Assembly (NCBI GenBank): GCA_030537735.1
Contig: JAUNVG010000007.1
Location: 40,957-104,956, forward strand
From: Actinomycetaceae bacterium
Lineage (GTDB): Bacteria > Actinomycetota > Actinomycetes > Actinomycetales > Actinomycetaceae
DNA: 64,000 nt
Reading direction: 5' to 3'
Below the pieces are notes generated by a model, which was not told where the DNA came from, did not search any database, and worked only from the letters and a program-made list of their open reading frames with translations. Numbering within the stretch: position 1 is the first letter of the stretch; each line of letters begins with the position of its first letter. Positions 1-7,413 of the stretch are shown here, piece by piece. The position numbers and the translations under genes are program-made.

Positions 1-439
1 TGGCCGCGAGTGCCGGGGAGGTTGTGGACAGAACGTCTAACTACCGAGGACCTGGAACTCAGCCCGGGGCGACGTTTCCCATCTGACCACATATTTCCTC
101 CTGCTTAGGCTCGCATTTAGTGTTACTCGCTCTTGTGCACGGCGACACACTATGGCTAATATCCTAGACCTTTCGGCTCCCCGGTGCGCCCTGGTTGCTG
201 GTTGGTGGACAATCCCACACTTGCGATCTCGGCGGGGTATTGCACGGACCTGCGCGAGGGCGAGTGGGAAGTCTCGCTTTGAGGTCCCGCCATGTGGGTG
301 GGGTGAGTCAAGCGGGTGCGTTGAGTCAGGCGGGAGTCTGCGACGCTGCGTTTGCCGCTTCCCATGCGGGGCGCCTCGGTGGTGCCCTTCGCATGTCAAT
401 TCGTCCTGGCGGGCGTTGGGTGAGTACAATCGTAGTTGT
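1..439. other. intergenic region, no gene recognised
   Basis: No convincing coding region is seen before the tRNA. The open frames here have Arg/Gly/Trp-rich compositions typical of chance frames in GC-rich DNA, and the longest one on the plus strand runs straight through the tRNA. The only signal I can support is the -10-like hexamer next to the tRNA, listed separately. Confidence 0.5.
425..430 (+). promoter_or_regulatory. -10-like element of the tRNA promoter
   Basis: The hexamer TACAAT ends nine bases before the first base of the tRNA acceptor stem. This spacing would start transcription at or very near the mature 5' end. No good TTGACA-like -35 box is visible 16-18 bases upstream, so the assignment rests on the -10 hexamer and its position. 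Confidence 0.4.
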
Positions 440-513
440 GCCCCCATAGCCCAACTGGTAGAGGCAATCGGCTTAAACCCGATCCAGTGCCGGTTCGAAC
501 CCGGCTGGGGGTA
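440..513 (+). tRNA. tRNA with UAA anticodon (Leu by codon) but class-I shape
   Basis: A full cloverleaf can be drawn. The 7-bp acceptor stem has a G-U first pair (440-446 with 506-512) and discriminator A513. The anticodon stem is a perfect 5 bp (467-471/479-483) around loop CTTAAAC, anticodon TAA at 474-476. The variable region is only 5 nt, and a perfect 5-bp T stem encloses TTCGAAC. Anticodon UAA reads the leucine codon UUA, yet bacterial tRNA-Leu normally has a long class-II variable arm, which is absent here. The D arm is also odd, with a C-A mismatch or bulge next to the loop. CCA is not encoded. Identity as Leu is inferred from the anticodon only; the true amino acid is uncertain. Confidence 0.8.
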
Positions 514-898
514 CTCTTTTTACCCTTTACGATTGTGCCTAAAAGCGGTGGGCACTGCCTGAGCGAATGTGGGTAATGTGAATTCCTAGCTGAGAGTCCT
601 TAAGAGCCTTTAAGATGGCTTGAGCTTGCAGTCGCTAGCGGCATTTGAAGTGATACAAGTTGCGGCGCTTCCTGGAGGAGCCTGCTTTGGCAGTCACGCT
701 CACGGGCGCGATTTTTAAAACGCGCAACCGGGCGATCAGCCCCCACCGCAGCAGCAATTTACGCCACCAGCCTATGCGCGCGTATCAACGGCAGGTACTG
801 TTTTGTGCTTCAACCTCGCAGTGGGGGAATAAATCTGGCAGTCTTGGGGTTGTAGTAGATAGAATTTTGCAGAAGTTGCCTCACTGATCGGAGTTTCA
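514..898. other. intergenic region, no gene recognised
   Basis: Between the tRNA and the Bax-inhibitor-like gene I see no frame with recognisable content. A T-rich stretch (514-530) follows the tRNA and could help terminate it. A TAGAAT hexamer at 860-865 is a candidate -10 for the downstream gene, without a convincing -35 partner. GGAG at 890-893 is the ribosome binding site of the gene starting at 899. Confidence 0.4.
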
Positions 899-1834
899 AT
901 GGCAAACCCTGTGATGAATCAAATCGATTCTCAAATTGCCCGCACCCCCGCCGGATACCCCACCATGCCCGGGTACAACGCCGGGCGCGGAACCACCCAT
1001 CCCCAGTCGGGGGCGACCTACGCGGACCCGCGCCAAGCCTCGCAAGCTAGCTACGACCCGCGTACCGCACCGACCCAGCCCGGCTACCCGGATGCGCAAG
1101 AACTGAACGAGGCCTACTACGCTCCCAGCGCGGACGCGGTAGACCGCGGCACCATCACCATGGATGACGTGGTGGTTCGCACCGGCATGCTACTGGCTAT
1201 GGTTATTGGCGCAGCCGCGGTGAACTGGTACGTTTCGATCCTCAACCCTGCGTTGGGATCGACCCTAACCATGGGGGGAGCCATCGCCGGTTTGGTGCTG
1301 GTATTCGTAAACGTATTCAAACGCAGCGTCAGCCCCGCCTTGATTAGCGCCTACGCCCTGTGCGAGGGCCTGTTCCTCGGCGGCATTTCCGTGATCTTCG
1401 AATACGCCTACCCCGGTATCGTGAAGGAAGCCGTGGTGGCTACTTTCGCGGTGGCGGCGGTGACGTTGGTGGCGTACAAGATGAAGTGGGTGCGTTACAC
1501 CGCGAAGATGAACAAGATCCTCATCATTGGGCTTTTCTCCCTGCTGGGCTACCGCCTGTTGATGCTGGTGCTATCCGTAACCGGCCTGATGCCGGCTGCC
1601 GCTAACTTTGAGCAAATCACCTTCCTAGGAATCCCCCTGGGCTTGATTATCGGCTTCATCGCGGTTGGTCTGGCAACGGTTTCCCTCATCGGTGACTTCG
1701 ACACCGCCGAACGCGCGGTGGCTGCTCGCATGCCGAAGGAAACCGCGTGGATGGTTGGTTTCGGCATCATGGTCACCCTCATCTGGCTGTACACTGAAAT
1801 CCTGCGAATCCTGGCGATCTTACGTCAAGACTAA
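899..1834 (+). CDS. Bax inhibitor-1/YccA family membrane protein
   Basis: This 311-aa protein has a cytoplasmic Gly/Pro/Tyr-rich N-terminal tail (about residues 1-90) followed by seven closely spaced hydrophobic segments. The core shows features of the actinobacterial Bax-inhibitor-1/YccA group, including IGDFDTAE in the penultimate loop and a terminal helix TEILRILAILRQD. Bacterial members are thought to be pH-dependent calcium leak channels or to modulate membrane proteases; the role here is not known. ATG at 899 is preceded by GGAG seven bases upstream. The Tyr/Pro-rich tail is longer than in many homologues. It appears to be a single transcription unit. Confidence 0.85.
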   Translation: MANPVMNQIDSQIARTPAGYPTMPGYNAGRGTTHPQSGATYADPRQASQASYDPRTAPTQPGYPDAQELNEAYYAPSADAVDRGTITMDDVVVRTGMLLAMVIGAAAVNWYVSILNPALGSTLTMGGAIAGLVLVFVNVFKRSVSPALISAYALCEGLFLGGISVIFEYAYPGIVKEAVVATFAVAAVTLVAYKMKWVRYTAKMNKILIIGLFSLLGYRLLMLVLSVTGLMPAAANFEQITFLGIPLGLIIGFIAVGLATVSLIGDFDTAERAVAARMPKETAWMVGFGIMVTLIWLYTEILRILAILRQD

Positions 1835-1931
1835 GCACTTCACGAGGACGGGTGGGCAGTAAGTCGCTCACCCGTCCTCGTCATTTATGATGGGGAAATA
1901 TCCACATAATTTTTAAGAAAGGAAACCACCC

Positions 1932-2339
1932 GTGTCGAAGATTCTTGAAGTGTCCGAAAACTTCATGCGCAAACCCACCATTAAGTTCCTCGCCGACCAG
2001 GCTCCCGCCGAGCTGCACATAGAGGTGATCCGCGAAGGCGCCGGCCCAGCGATCACCCGAGGCGACCAGGTGCAGTGCCACTACCTGGGTCAGGTGTGGG
2101 ACGCAAACGTGTTTGATAACTCCTACGACCGCGGTCAGCCGCTGGAGTTCACCGTTGGTGTCGGCATGGTGATCGCCGGTTGGGACCAGGGGCTGCTGGG
2201 TGTGCGCGAGGGTTCACGCGTCGTGCTGTCCATCCCCTCGGACCTGGGGTACGGGGACGCGGGTGTGCCGCAAGCCGGTATCGGTGGGGGAGACACCTTG
2301 GTGTTCGTAACCGACGTGGTGAAAGTCAACCAGCGCTAA
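1932..2339 (+). CDS. FKBP-type peptidyl-prolyl cis-trans isomerase
   Basis: This 135-aa protein consists of a short N-terminal stretch and one complete FKBP domain. Hallmarks visible are VQCHYLGQVWD near residue 45, a VFDNSYDRGQPLEFTVG strand, GMVIAGWDQGLLGV and a C-terminal GGGDTLVFVTDVV. It should catalyse prolyl isomerisation during folding. There is no signal peptide or lipobox, so it is cytoplasmic, unlike the lipoprotein FKBPs of many actinobacteria. The start is GTG at 1932 with AAGAAAGGAAA upstream. It converges on msrA, with a bidirectional terminator hairpin between them. Confidence 0.93.
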   Translation: MSKILEVSENFMRKPTIKFLADQAPAELHIEVIREGAGPAITRGDQVQCHYLGQVWDANVFDNSYDRGQPLEFTVGVGMVIAGWDQGLLGVREGSRVVLSIPSDLGYGDAGVPQAGIGGGDTLVFVTDVVKVNQR

Positions 2340-2400
2340 CGCCACGGCAGGCGCGCCAGCGGTAACGCCATAGGGGTTCCCGCTCGCGGTTGGATAGTTG

Positions 2401-2430
2401 TTTGGGGGTCGGATTAGTCCGGCCCCCAAA
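2401..2430. terminator. bidirectional hairpin terminator between the FKBP gene and msrA
   Basis: The sequence forms a near-perfect 13-bp stem beginning TTTGGGGG and ending CCCCCAAA around a TTAG loop, with one G-T pair. Both arms end in T or A runs, fitting a terminator that serves both converging genes. Confidence 0.75.
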
Positions 2431-2446
2431 ACGCTTATCTACGGGG

Positions 2447-2575
2447 ATTTACCCGGGGGATTGGCGCTGGGGGATAACTGCCGGGATTTACCCGGGGGCT
2501 TACCCTGGGGACCTACCCCGGGGAATAACTGCCGGGCTTTACCCGGGGGATAACTGCCGGACTTTACCGGGGGCT
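2447..2575. repeat. degenerate tandem repeat array in the msrA 3' flank
   Basis: About 130 bp are built from two alternating words. The first is TTTACCCGGGGG or a variant (near 2448, 2488, 2510, 2538 and 2563). The second is GGATAACTGCCGGG or a variant (near 2472, 2523 and 2549). Period lengths vary between about 25 and 50 bp. The array stops exactly at the msrA stop codon. It contains palindromic CCCGGG cores and could form alternative hairpins. Function unknown. Confidence 0.7.
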
Positions 2576-3196
2576 TTAGTCTTCGGGTACTTGCCCTATA
2601 CCGACGGGGCAGGTCAAACCCGACGGCCCCAGGTTGCAATACCCGTGGGGCCGGTAGTGCAGGTACGCCTGGTGGTAGTCTTCCGCCAGCCAAAACGGCC
2701 CGAGCTCTCCCGGCGCCAGAATCTGAGTCGTAATGTCGGGTTTACCTGCCGCCCGCACCGCCGGGTTGAAAGCCTCGCGCAGGGCAAGCGCAGTGTCATA
2801 CTGCGCGCTGGTGGTGCACCCAACTAGGGAACGGTACTGGGGGCCGATGTCGTTTCCTTGTCGATCCCCCTGCGTGGGGTCGTGGTTTTCCCAAAAACGA
2901 CGCAACACGTCCTCGGCGCTGACTTCGGTAGGGTCGTAAACCACCTGCACCACTTCCGCGTGTCCGGTGGCCCCGGTGCACACCTGTTCATAGGTGGGGT
3001 TTTCAGTGGTGCCACCGGCGTAGCCGACGGCGGTATTGACCACACCGGGCAGGTTCCACATAATGCGTTCAGCTCCCCAGAAACACCCCATTCCCAGGTA
3101 AATCACTTCGTGAGGCTGGGGCCAAGGCCCACTCAAGGGCTGCCCGAGCACGGGGTGGATAGAGTCGGAAGTTGCGGGTGTCGGTGTTTGTTCCAT
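2576..3196 (-). CDS. msrA: peptide methionine sulfoxide reductase MsrA
   Basis: This 206-aa enzyme reduces the S-epimer of methionine sulfoxide in proteins, using thioredoxin. The catalytic motif GCFWGAE is present with Cys38 as the nucleophile. GYAGG, the TGHAEVVQVVYDP motif and YRPHGYCNLGPSG near the C terminus are also seen, the last offering resolving cysteines. I chose the ATG at 3196 because AAAGG lies seven bases upstream; an ATG ten codons earlier has no such site. It is monocistronic, divergent from the AI-2E family transporter gene. Confidence 0.95.
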   Translation of the reverse strand: MEQTPTPATSDSIHPVLGQPLSGPWPQPHEVIYLGMGCFWGAERIMWNLPGVVNTAVGYAGGTTENPTYEQVCTGATGHAEVVQVVYDPTEVSAEDVLRRFWENHDPTQGDRQGNDIGPQYRSLVGCTTSAQYDTALALREAFNPAVRAAGKPDITTQILAPGELGPFWLAEDYHQAYLHYRPHGYCNLGPSGLTCPVGIGQVPED

Positions 3197-3291
3197 AGCG
3201 AACCTTTTCTGCGTAGGTGCCTGCACCTCGGTATAATCTCAACATTGCAACCTTACCAAGGGGTTCACACTACCAGGGCTAGGAGCTGGAT

Positions 3292-4782
3292 TTGGGTAGT
3301 AAAAGAAAAAACAAGCGGTTACCGGTGATTGTGGAAAAAATCGCGGAGCCGTTGGCGCGAGTTCGGGAAAATATTCAACCTCCCGAAACCATTCACGTCC
3401 AGCGTATCGAGGTGCCCGAGCCGGACCCACACGACGATGCGCAGACCGCGGTGCCGTGGTCGCTGCGCGTGGTGGCTGCCTGGTCGTGGCGCCTGGTGGC
3501 TATTGCTGCCGCGCTTTTCGTGGTTAGTAAAGCCGCAGCGAAACTCACGTTGCTGATCATTCCGCTGCTTTTAGCGCTGCTTTTCGCGGTGCTGCTGGAC
3601 CCGGTTAACCGTTTCTTGCAGCGGCGCCTGCGTTTCCCCGCGACTTTGTCAGCCACGGTTAGCCTACTGGTGGGGCTGGGCCTAGTGATCGGCCTGCTGT
3701 CGGCGGCTTCCAGTCAGATCCTGGCTCAGTTCGATGACTTGGTGAAGAAAGCTCAGGCCGGTTTAGATACCTTGCTGCAGTGGCTGGTTGACGGGCCGCT
3801 GCACGTAGACGGTTCGCGTCTGGACGAGTACGTTCAGGAAGTCACGAAAGAAGTGACGTCTTTCGTGCAAGATAACTCTTCGCAGATTGCTTCGGGAGCC
3901 TTCCAAGTGACGTCGTCAGTGGCGAACGTTTTAACCGGTTTCCTACTGGCGATGTTCGTGCTGTTCTTCCTGTTGAAGGAAGGTCGCCGCATGTGGCTGT
4001 GGTTCGTGCGTCTGATGCCGGAGAAAGCCCGCATACCCGTACATGAGTCAGCCATCCGCGGTTGGATCACGCTAGGAGCCTACGCGCGCACCCAGATCCT
4101 GGTGGCGGCCATAGATGCGGTCGGCATCGGTTTAGGTGCTTATTTCCTGGGAGTGCCTTTAGCTATTCCCCTGGGTGTATTGGTGTTCGTGGGTTCGTTC
4201 ATTCCCATCGTCGGTGCGGTCGTTACCGGCTCGATTGCGGTTCTAGTGGCGCTCGTAGACCAAGGGCCGCAGACCGCGGTAATAATGATGGTGATTATTC
4301 TGGCAGTGCAGCAGATCGAAGGTAACTTGCTGCAGCCGTGGCTGATGTCTAACGCGGTGTCTTTGCACCCGGTGGCGGTGTTGATGGCGGTTGCCGCGGG
4401 GTCGTACCTGTTCGGCATTGTGGGCGCATTATTCGCGGTGCCGGTAACGGCTTTCGCTAACACCTCCATGCTCTACCTACATGGATACGATAAGTTCCCG
4501 CAACTGGCTGATGACGATGAGCGTCCCGGTGGCCCTCCGGGGACACTGCAGGAAGCTATCTATGCCACTTACGATCCTGCGATGAAACGCACTGACCCCG
4601 AAGTTGAGTCCCGTGTCGCTACTGCTGAAGCGGTGGAGAAAACCATTGACGTGGTGGCTCATGACCCGCAGGCGGTGAAGGATTCGTTGGCGCAAAACGG
4701 TGGCCAGGTTCCTAGCGCTGGGATGGGTGAAAATGACAGTGCGCTGTCTTCGGACTCGGCGCCGGACCATGCTGGTAACTGA
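3292..4782 (+). CDS. AI-2E family transporter (PerM/YdiK-like)
   Basis: This 496-aa protein has a basic N terminus, about eight hydrophobic segments between residues 60 and 390, and a hydrophilic, acidic C-terminal tail of about 100 residues. The central GAYARTQILVAAIDAVGIGLGAYFLG and the loop QQIEGNLLQPWLMSNAVSLHP match the AI-2E transporter superfamily signature; its substrates are mostly unknown. The start is TTG at 3292 preceded by AGGAG at ideal spacing. It is followed by a strong terminator. The acidic C-terminal tail is an actinobacterial extension and may be a cytoplasmic interaction region. Confidence 0.88.
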   Translation: MGSKRKNKRLPVIVEKIAEPLARVRENIQPPETIHVQRIEVPEPDPHDDAQTAVPWSLRVVAAWSWRLVAIAAALFVVSKAAAKLTLLIIPLLLALLFAVLLDPVNRFLQRRLRFPATLSATVSLLVGLGLVIGLLSAASSQILAQFDDLVKKAQAGLDTLLQWLVDGPLHVDGSRLDEYVQEVTKEVTSFVQDNSSQIASGAFQVTSSVANVLTGFLLAMFVLFFLLKEGRRMWLWFVRLMPEKARIPVHESAIRGWITLGAYARTQILVAAIDAVGIGLGAYFLGVPLAIPLGVLVFVGSFIPIVGAVVTGSIAVLVALVDQGPQTAVIMMVIILAVQQIEGNLLQPWLMSNAVSLHPVAVLMAVAAGSYLFGIVGALFAVPVTAFANTSMLYLHGYDKFPQLADDDERPGGPPGTLQEAIYATYDPAMKRTDPEVESRVATAEAVEKTIDVVAHDPQAVKDSLAQNGGQVPSAGMGENDSALSSDSAPDHAGN

Positions 4783-4816
4783 AATGGCACCTAGCTGGTA
4801 GTTCCAGGTAGGCAAA

Positions 4817-4858
4817 CTTTTGACCCGGCTACCCCTTGTTGGGGAGCCGGGTCAAAAT
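4817..4858. terminator. strong rho-independent terminator
   Basis: TTTTGACCCGGCT...AGCCGGGTCAAAAT forms a long stem, extended by ACCCC/GGGG, around a TTGTT loop. T and A runs on the two sides make it usable in both directions, for the transporter upstream and greA on the other strand. Confidence 0.8.
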
Positions 4859-4923
4859 ATAGTCTCAAACCGCCGGGGGAGGGGCGCTATCGGCCAGACA
4901 GTAGTCCGCAGATCTCCAAGCGC

Positions 4924-4979
4924 CAGCCTGCTAGCCGCCTCGCAGCAGTCCGCTAGCCTCCAGCGGCAGCCTGCTAGCC
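4924..4979. repeat. short GCTAGCC-containing repeats at the greA 3' end
   Basis: The 13-mer CAGCCTGCTAGCC occurs at 4924-4936 and 4967-4979, with a related CCGCTAGCC between them. The second copy overlaps the last codon and stop of greA. This is one of several small duplicated spacers in this window. Confidence 0.5.
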
Positions 4980-5453
4980 CTGGTAGGGGACAGTGTCGAT
5001 GATTTTAACCGTGATCTCCCGGCCGTTGGGCGCGTAGTAGCTGACGGTGTCACCCTTCTTCGCACCTACGATGGCTTCACCGAGGGGAGCTTCGGGGGAG
5101 TACACCTCGATTCCCAGTCCGGAGCCAGCCAGGCGAGATCCGAGCAGGAACTCGCTGCGTTCCCCGGCGATCTCCGCGGTAACCATCATGCCGGGTTCAA
5201 CAATGCCATCGTCTGGAGGTGTTTCCCCCACCTCAGCATCCTTGAGGATCTCCTCAAGCTGGTTAATACGGGTTTCGTTCATCGACTGTTCTTCGCGGGC
5301 AGCCTGGTAGCCACCGTTCTCACGCAGGTCACCTTCACGGCGCGCGTTGTCAATCTTGGTGGCGATTTCGTTACGTAGCGTGGTAGTGCGTTCTTCCAGC
5401 TCAGCCTTGAGCCGGTTGTACGCTTCTTCCGTTAGCCAGGTTTTTTCCGCCAT
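4974..5453 (-). CDS. greA: transcription elongation factor GreA
   Basis: This 159-aa protein rescues backtracked RNA polymerase by stimulating transcript cleavage. The N-terminal coiled-coil hairpin carries IDNARREGDLRENGGYQAARE, containing the acidic tip residues, and the C-terminal FKBP-like domain ends in EAIVGAKKGDTVSYYAPNGR. Length and architecture are standard. ATG at 5453 is preceded by CAGGAGGCCCC. Its last codons are encroached on by a small duplicated repeat (4967-4979) without changing the frame. Confidence 0.96.
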   Translation of the reverse strand: MAEKTWLTEEAYNRLKAELEERTTTLRNEIATKIDNARREGDLRENGGYQAAREEQSMNETRINQLEEILKDAEVGETPPDDGIVEPGMMVTAEIAGERSEFLLGSRLAGSGLGIEVYSPEAPLGEAIVGAKKGDTVSYYAPNGREITVKIIDTVPYQG

Positions 5454-5611
5454 GACGGGGCCTCCTGAATAAAAATAGGCGCCTGGTGGCGCCGACGTGT
5501 TGGTTTAGGGGCGTGCCGCTTTACGACCGCCAATCGACAATGCCATTACCATAGCAATATTTACCGCATCTGTGCATATCGTTCCGCCGCAAGTGAACAC
5601 TTCTTAAGGAC

Positions 5612-6292
5612 TTATCCAAGTACCGCCAGGTAGGCGGCGACGCAGTGGCAGACCCAGCCGGCAACAGTGAAGGCGTGGAAGATCTCGTGGAATCCGAATG
5701 CTCTCGGAGCGGGATCGGGCCACTTGAAGCCGTAAACCACTGCCCCCACGGTGTACAGCAGGCCACCGGCAACTAGCAGCCACACCACTGCGGGGCCGCC
5801 GCTGACCCAAAGCTGGGGTAGGTACCAAAGAGCCACCCACCCTAAAACTACGTAAATGGGGGTGGTGAACCACCGGGGAGCGGTGGGCCAGAAAACAGAG
5901 GTAGCGATACCAGCCAAGGCACCCACCCAAACCACGGTTAAAACTCGCGCCGCTAAGGGGCCTTCTAGCAAGGCGGCGCAGATTGGGGTGTAGGTGCCAG
6001 CGATGAGCAGGAAAATGTTGGAATGGTCGATGCGGCGCAAGATACCGGCGGCGCGCGGCTGCCAGTACAAGCGATGGTAGAGAGCAGACATCCCAAAAAG
6101 CATGATGGTGCAAGCCAGGTACACCCCTGAGGCGATCTGCACCGGCGTGGTGGGGGACAAGATCAGCAGTACCAGGGCAGCAGCGAAAGACAGGGGCGTA
6201 GACACCAAGTGGATCCAGCCGCGCAGCAGAGGTTTCTTCTCCATGAAGGTACCGTCGTCGATACGGCGTGGTCGCAATGAAGCTACCGGCAT
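5612..6292 (-). CDS. trhA: hemolysin III / TrhA family (PAQR) membrane protein
   Basis: This 226-aa protein has seven hydrophobic segments and PAQR motifs: RGWIHLVSTPLSF, SALYHRLYW, RRIDHSNIFLLIAGTYTP, and FGFHEIFHAFTVAGWVCH near the C terminus. The conserved His/Asp/Ser residues probably bind a metal. The family is linked to membrane-fluidity homeostasis in bacteria. I chose ATG 6292 because AGAGAGGA lies at proper distance; an in-frame start at 6394 would add 34 charged residues without a ribosome site. It is divergent from uppS. Confidence 0.9.
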   Translation of the reverse strand: MPVASLRPRRIDDGTFMEKKPLLRGWIHLVSTPLSFAAALVLLILSPTTPVQIASGVYLACTIMLFGMSALYHRLYWQPRAAGILRRIDHSNIFLLIAGTYTPICAALLEGPLAARVLTVVWVGALAGIATSVFWPTAPRWFTTPIYVVLGWVALWYLPQLWVSGGPAVVWLLVAGGLLYTVGAVVYGFKWPDPAPRAFGFHEIFHAFTVAGWVCHCVAAYLAVLG

Positions 6293-6608
6293 AGTCGCAA
6301 TCCTCTCTGCGTGTTTGGGGCCCGGCCCTTTTAACCTGGCTAAATGCTCGCTTTGTCTTCTTGGGGCTGGTTTTAGCCTTTCTGGTTTTAGCAACCGGCG
6401 ATCTCCAACACCACTAACTTACTCTAGAGTAACCCCAGGGGAGGCGCCCCCTCAACCCACCCACCCCACAGCCACGCTTCGAAGACAAAACCGCAGCCAC
6501 CGCCCTCGCCACCCAACAAACAAGGCAGGCGGCACCCGCGGGAAACGTCCTCGCCGCCGCCACATTCCCGTAATATCGGAAGCAAGAATATTTCCACGGA
6601 GAAGGACC
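6293..6608. promoter_or_regulatory. divergent intergenic region with 14-bp palindrome
   Basis: This 316-bp spacer separates divergent trhA and uppS and should hold both promoters. The perfect palindrome TTACTCTAGAGTAA at 6419-6432 is the only clear symmetric element and is a candidate operator. No other gene is visible; the open frame reaching into uppS from upstream lacks family content before residue 1 of UppS. Confidence 0.4.
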
Positions 6609-7379
6609 ATGCGCAACCAAATCCTGTACGACCTGTACGAGCGTCGACTCGCCAGATCACTGCGCCCGGAAACCACCCCCCATCACGTGGGTGTCATCCT
6701 TGACGGCAATCGACGCTGGGCCAAAGCCGCCGGCAATAACACCGCCTACGGGCACCGCAAAGGCGCCGACAAGATCAGCGAATTCCTGCAGTGGGCCAGC
6801 GAAGCCGGAGTTAAAATCGTCACCTTGTGGATGCTGTCAACCGACAACCTAGACCGCTCCCCAGAAGAACTAGAACCACTCTTGGCGATCATCACCGAAG
6901 CCACGCGGCGCCTCGCAGACGACCCGCGCTGGGAACTACGGTTCGTGGGAGCGCCATCCCTGCTGCCACAAGCAGTGGAAAGCGAACTCACCCAAGCCAT
7001 CGAACACTCCCAAAAACTCAAACACGACCGCGAACGCCTGCAGGTAAATATCGCCGTCGGCTACGGAGGGCGACACGAAATCACCGACGCCGTGCGGGCC
7101 TTACTGCGTGACTACTCTCAGCAGGGAATGAGTATCGACGATGTCGCAGACGTCCTCACCGTGGATGACATTACCGACCACCTCTACACCGCGGGAGTGC
7201 CCGACCCGGACCTGCTGATCCGCACCTCCGGAGAACAGCGCCTCTCCGGGTTCCTGCTGTGGCAGTCGGTACATTCCGAATACTACTTCTGCGAAGCGTA
7301 CTGGCCGGATTTTCGCCGCGTGGACTTCCTGCGCGCACTGCGTGACTACGCGCAAAGAGAACGCCGCTTAGGACGCTGA
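6609..7379 (+). CDS. uppS: isoprenyl transferase (undecaprenyl diphosphate synthase family)
   Basis: This 256-aa enzyme condenses isopentenyl diphosphate onto an allylic diphosphate to make the polyprenyl carrier for cell-wall synthesis. The N-terminal motif HVGVILDGNRRWAK with the metal-binding Asp32, GHRKGADK, and the C-terminal PDLLIRTSGEQRLSGFLLWQ are all present. The start is ATG 6609, directly preceded by GGAGAAGGACC; the frame is open further upstream, but no family sequence precedes this Met. Actinobacteria often have two such enzymes (short- and long-chain). Which one this is cannot be read from sequence alone. Confidence 0.94.
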   Translation: MRNQILYDLYERRLARSLRPETTPHHVGVILDGNRRWAKAAGNNTAYGHRKGADKISEFLQWASEAGVKIVTLWMLSTDNLDRSPEELEPLLAIITEATRRLADDPRWELRFVGAPSLLPQAVESELTQAIEHSQKLKHDRERLQVNIAVGYGGRHEITDAVRALLRDYSQQGMSIDDVADVLTVDDITDHLYTAGVPDPDLLIRTSGEQRLSGFLLWQSVHSEYYFCEAYWPDFRRVDFLRALRDYAQRERRLGR

Positions 7380-7413
7380 AATTCCACTACCCCCAACCAT
7401 TTAGGAGCTATCA

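Noticed and set aside
152..562. 136-codon plus-strand open frame before and across the tRNA
   Set aside because: It reads straight through the tRNA gene and its composition (Arg, Trp, Cys, Gly) is that of a chance frame in GC-rich DNA.
660..887. 75-codon frame before the Bax-inhibitor-like gene
   Set aside because: No ribosome site and no recognisable content; probably chance.
2447..2575. Possible CRISPR array
   Set aside because: Repeat units are short, degenerate and irregularly spaced, with no constant repeat and no unique spacers of even length; no cas genes nearby.
6102..6608. Longer N-terminal form of UppS
   Set aside because: The open frame continues upstream of 6609, but it overlaps trhA, lacks family sequence, and ATG 6609 has a strong ribosome site.
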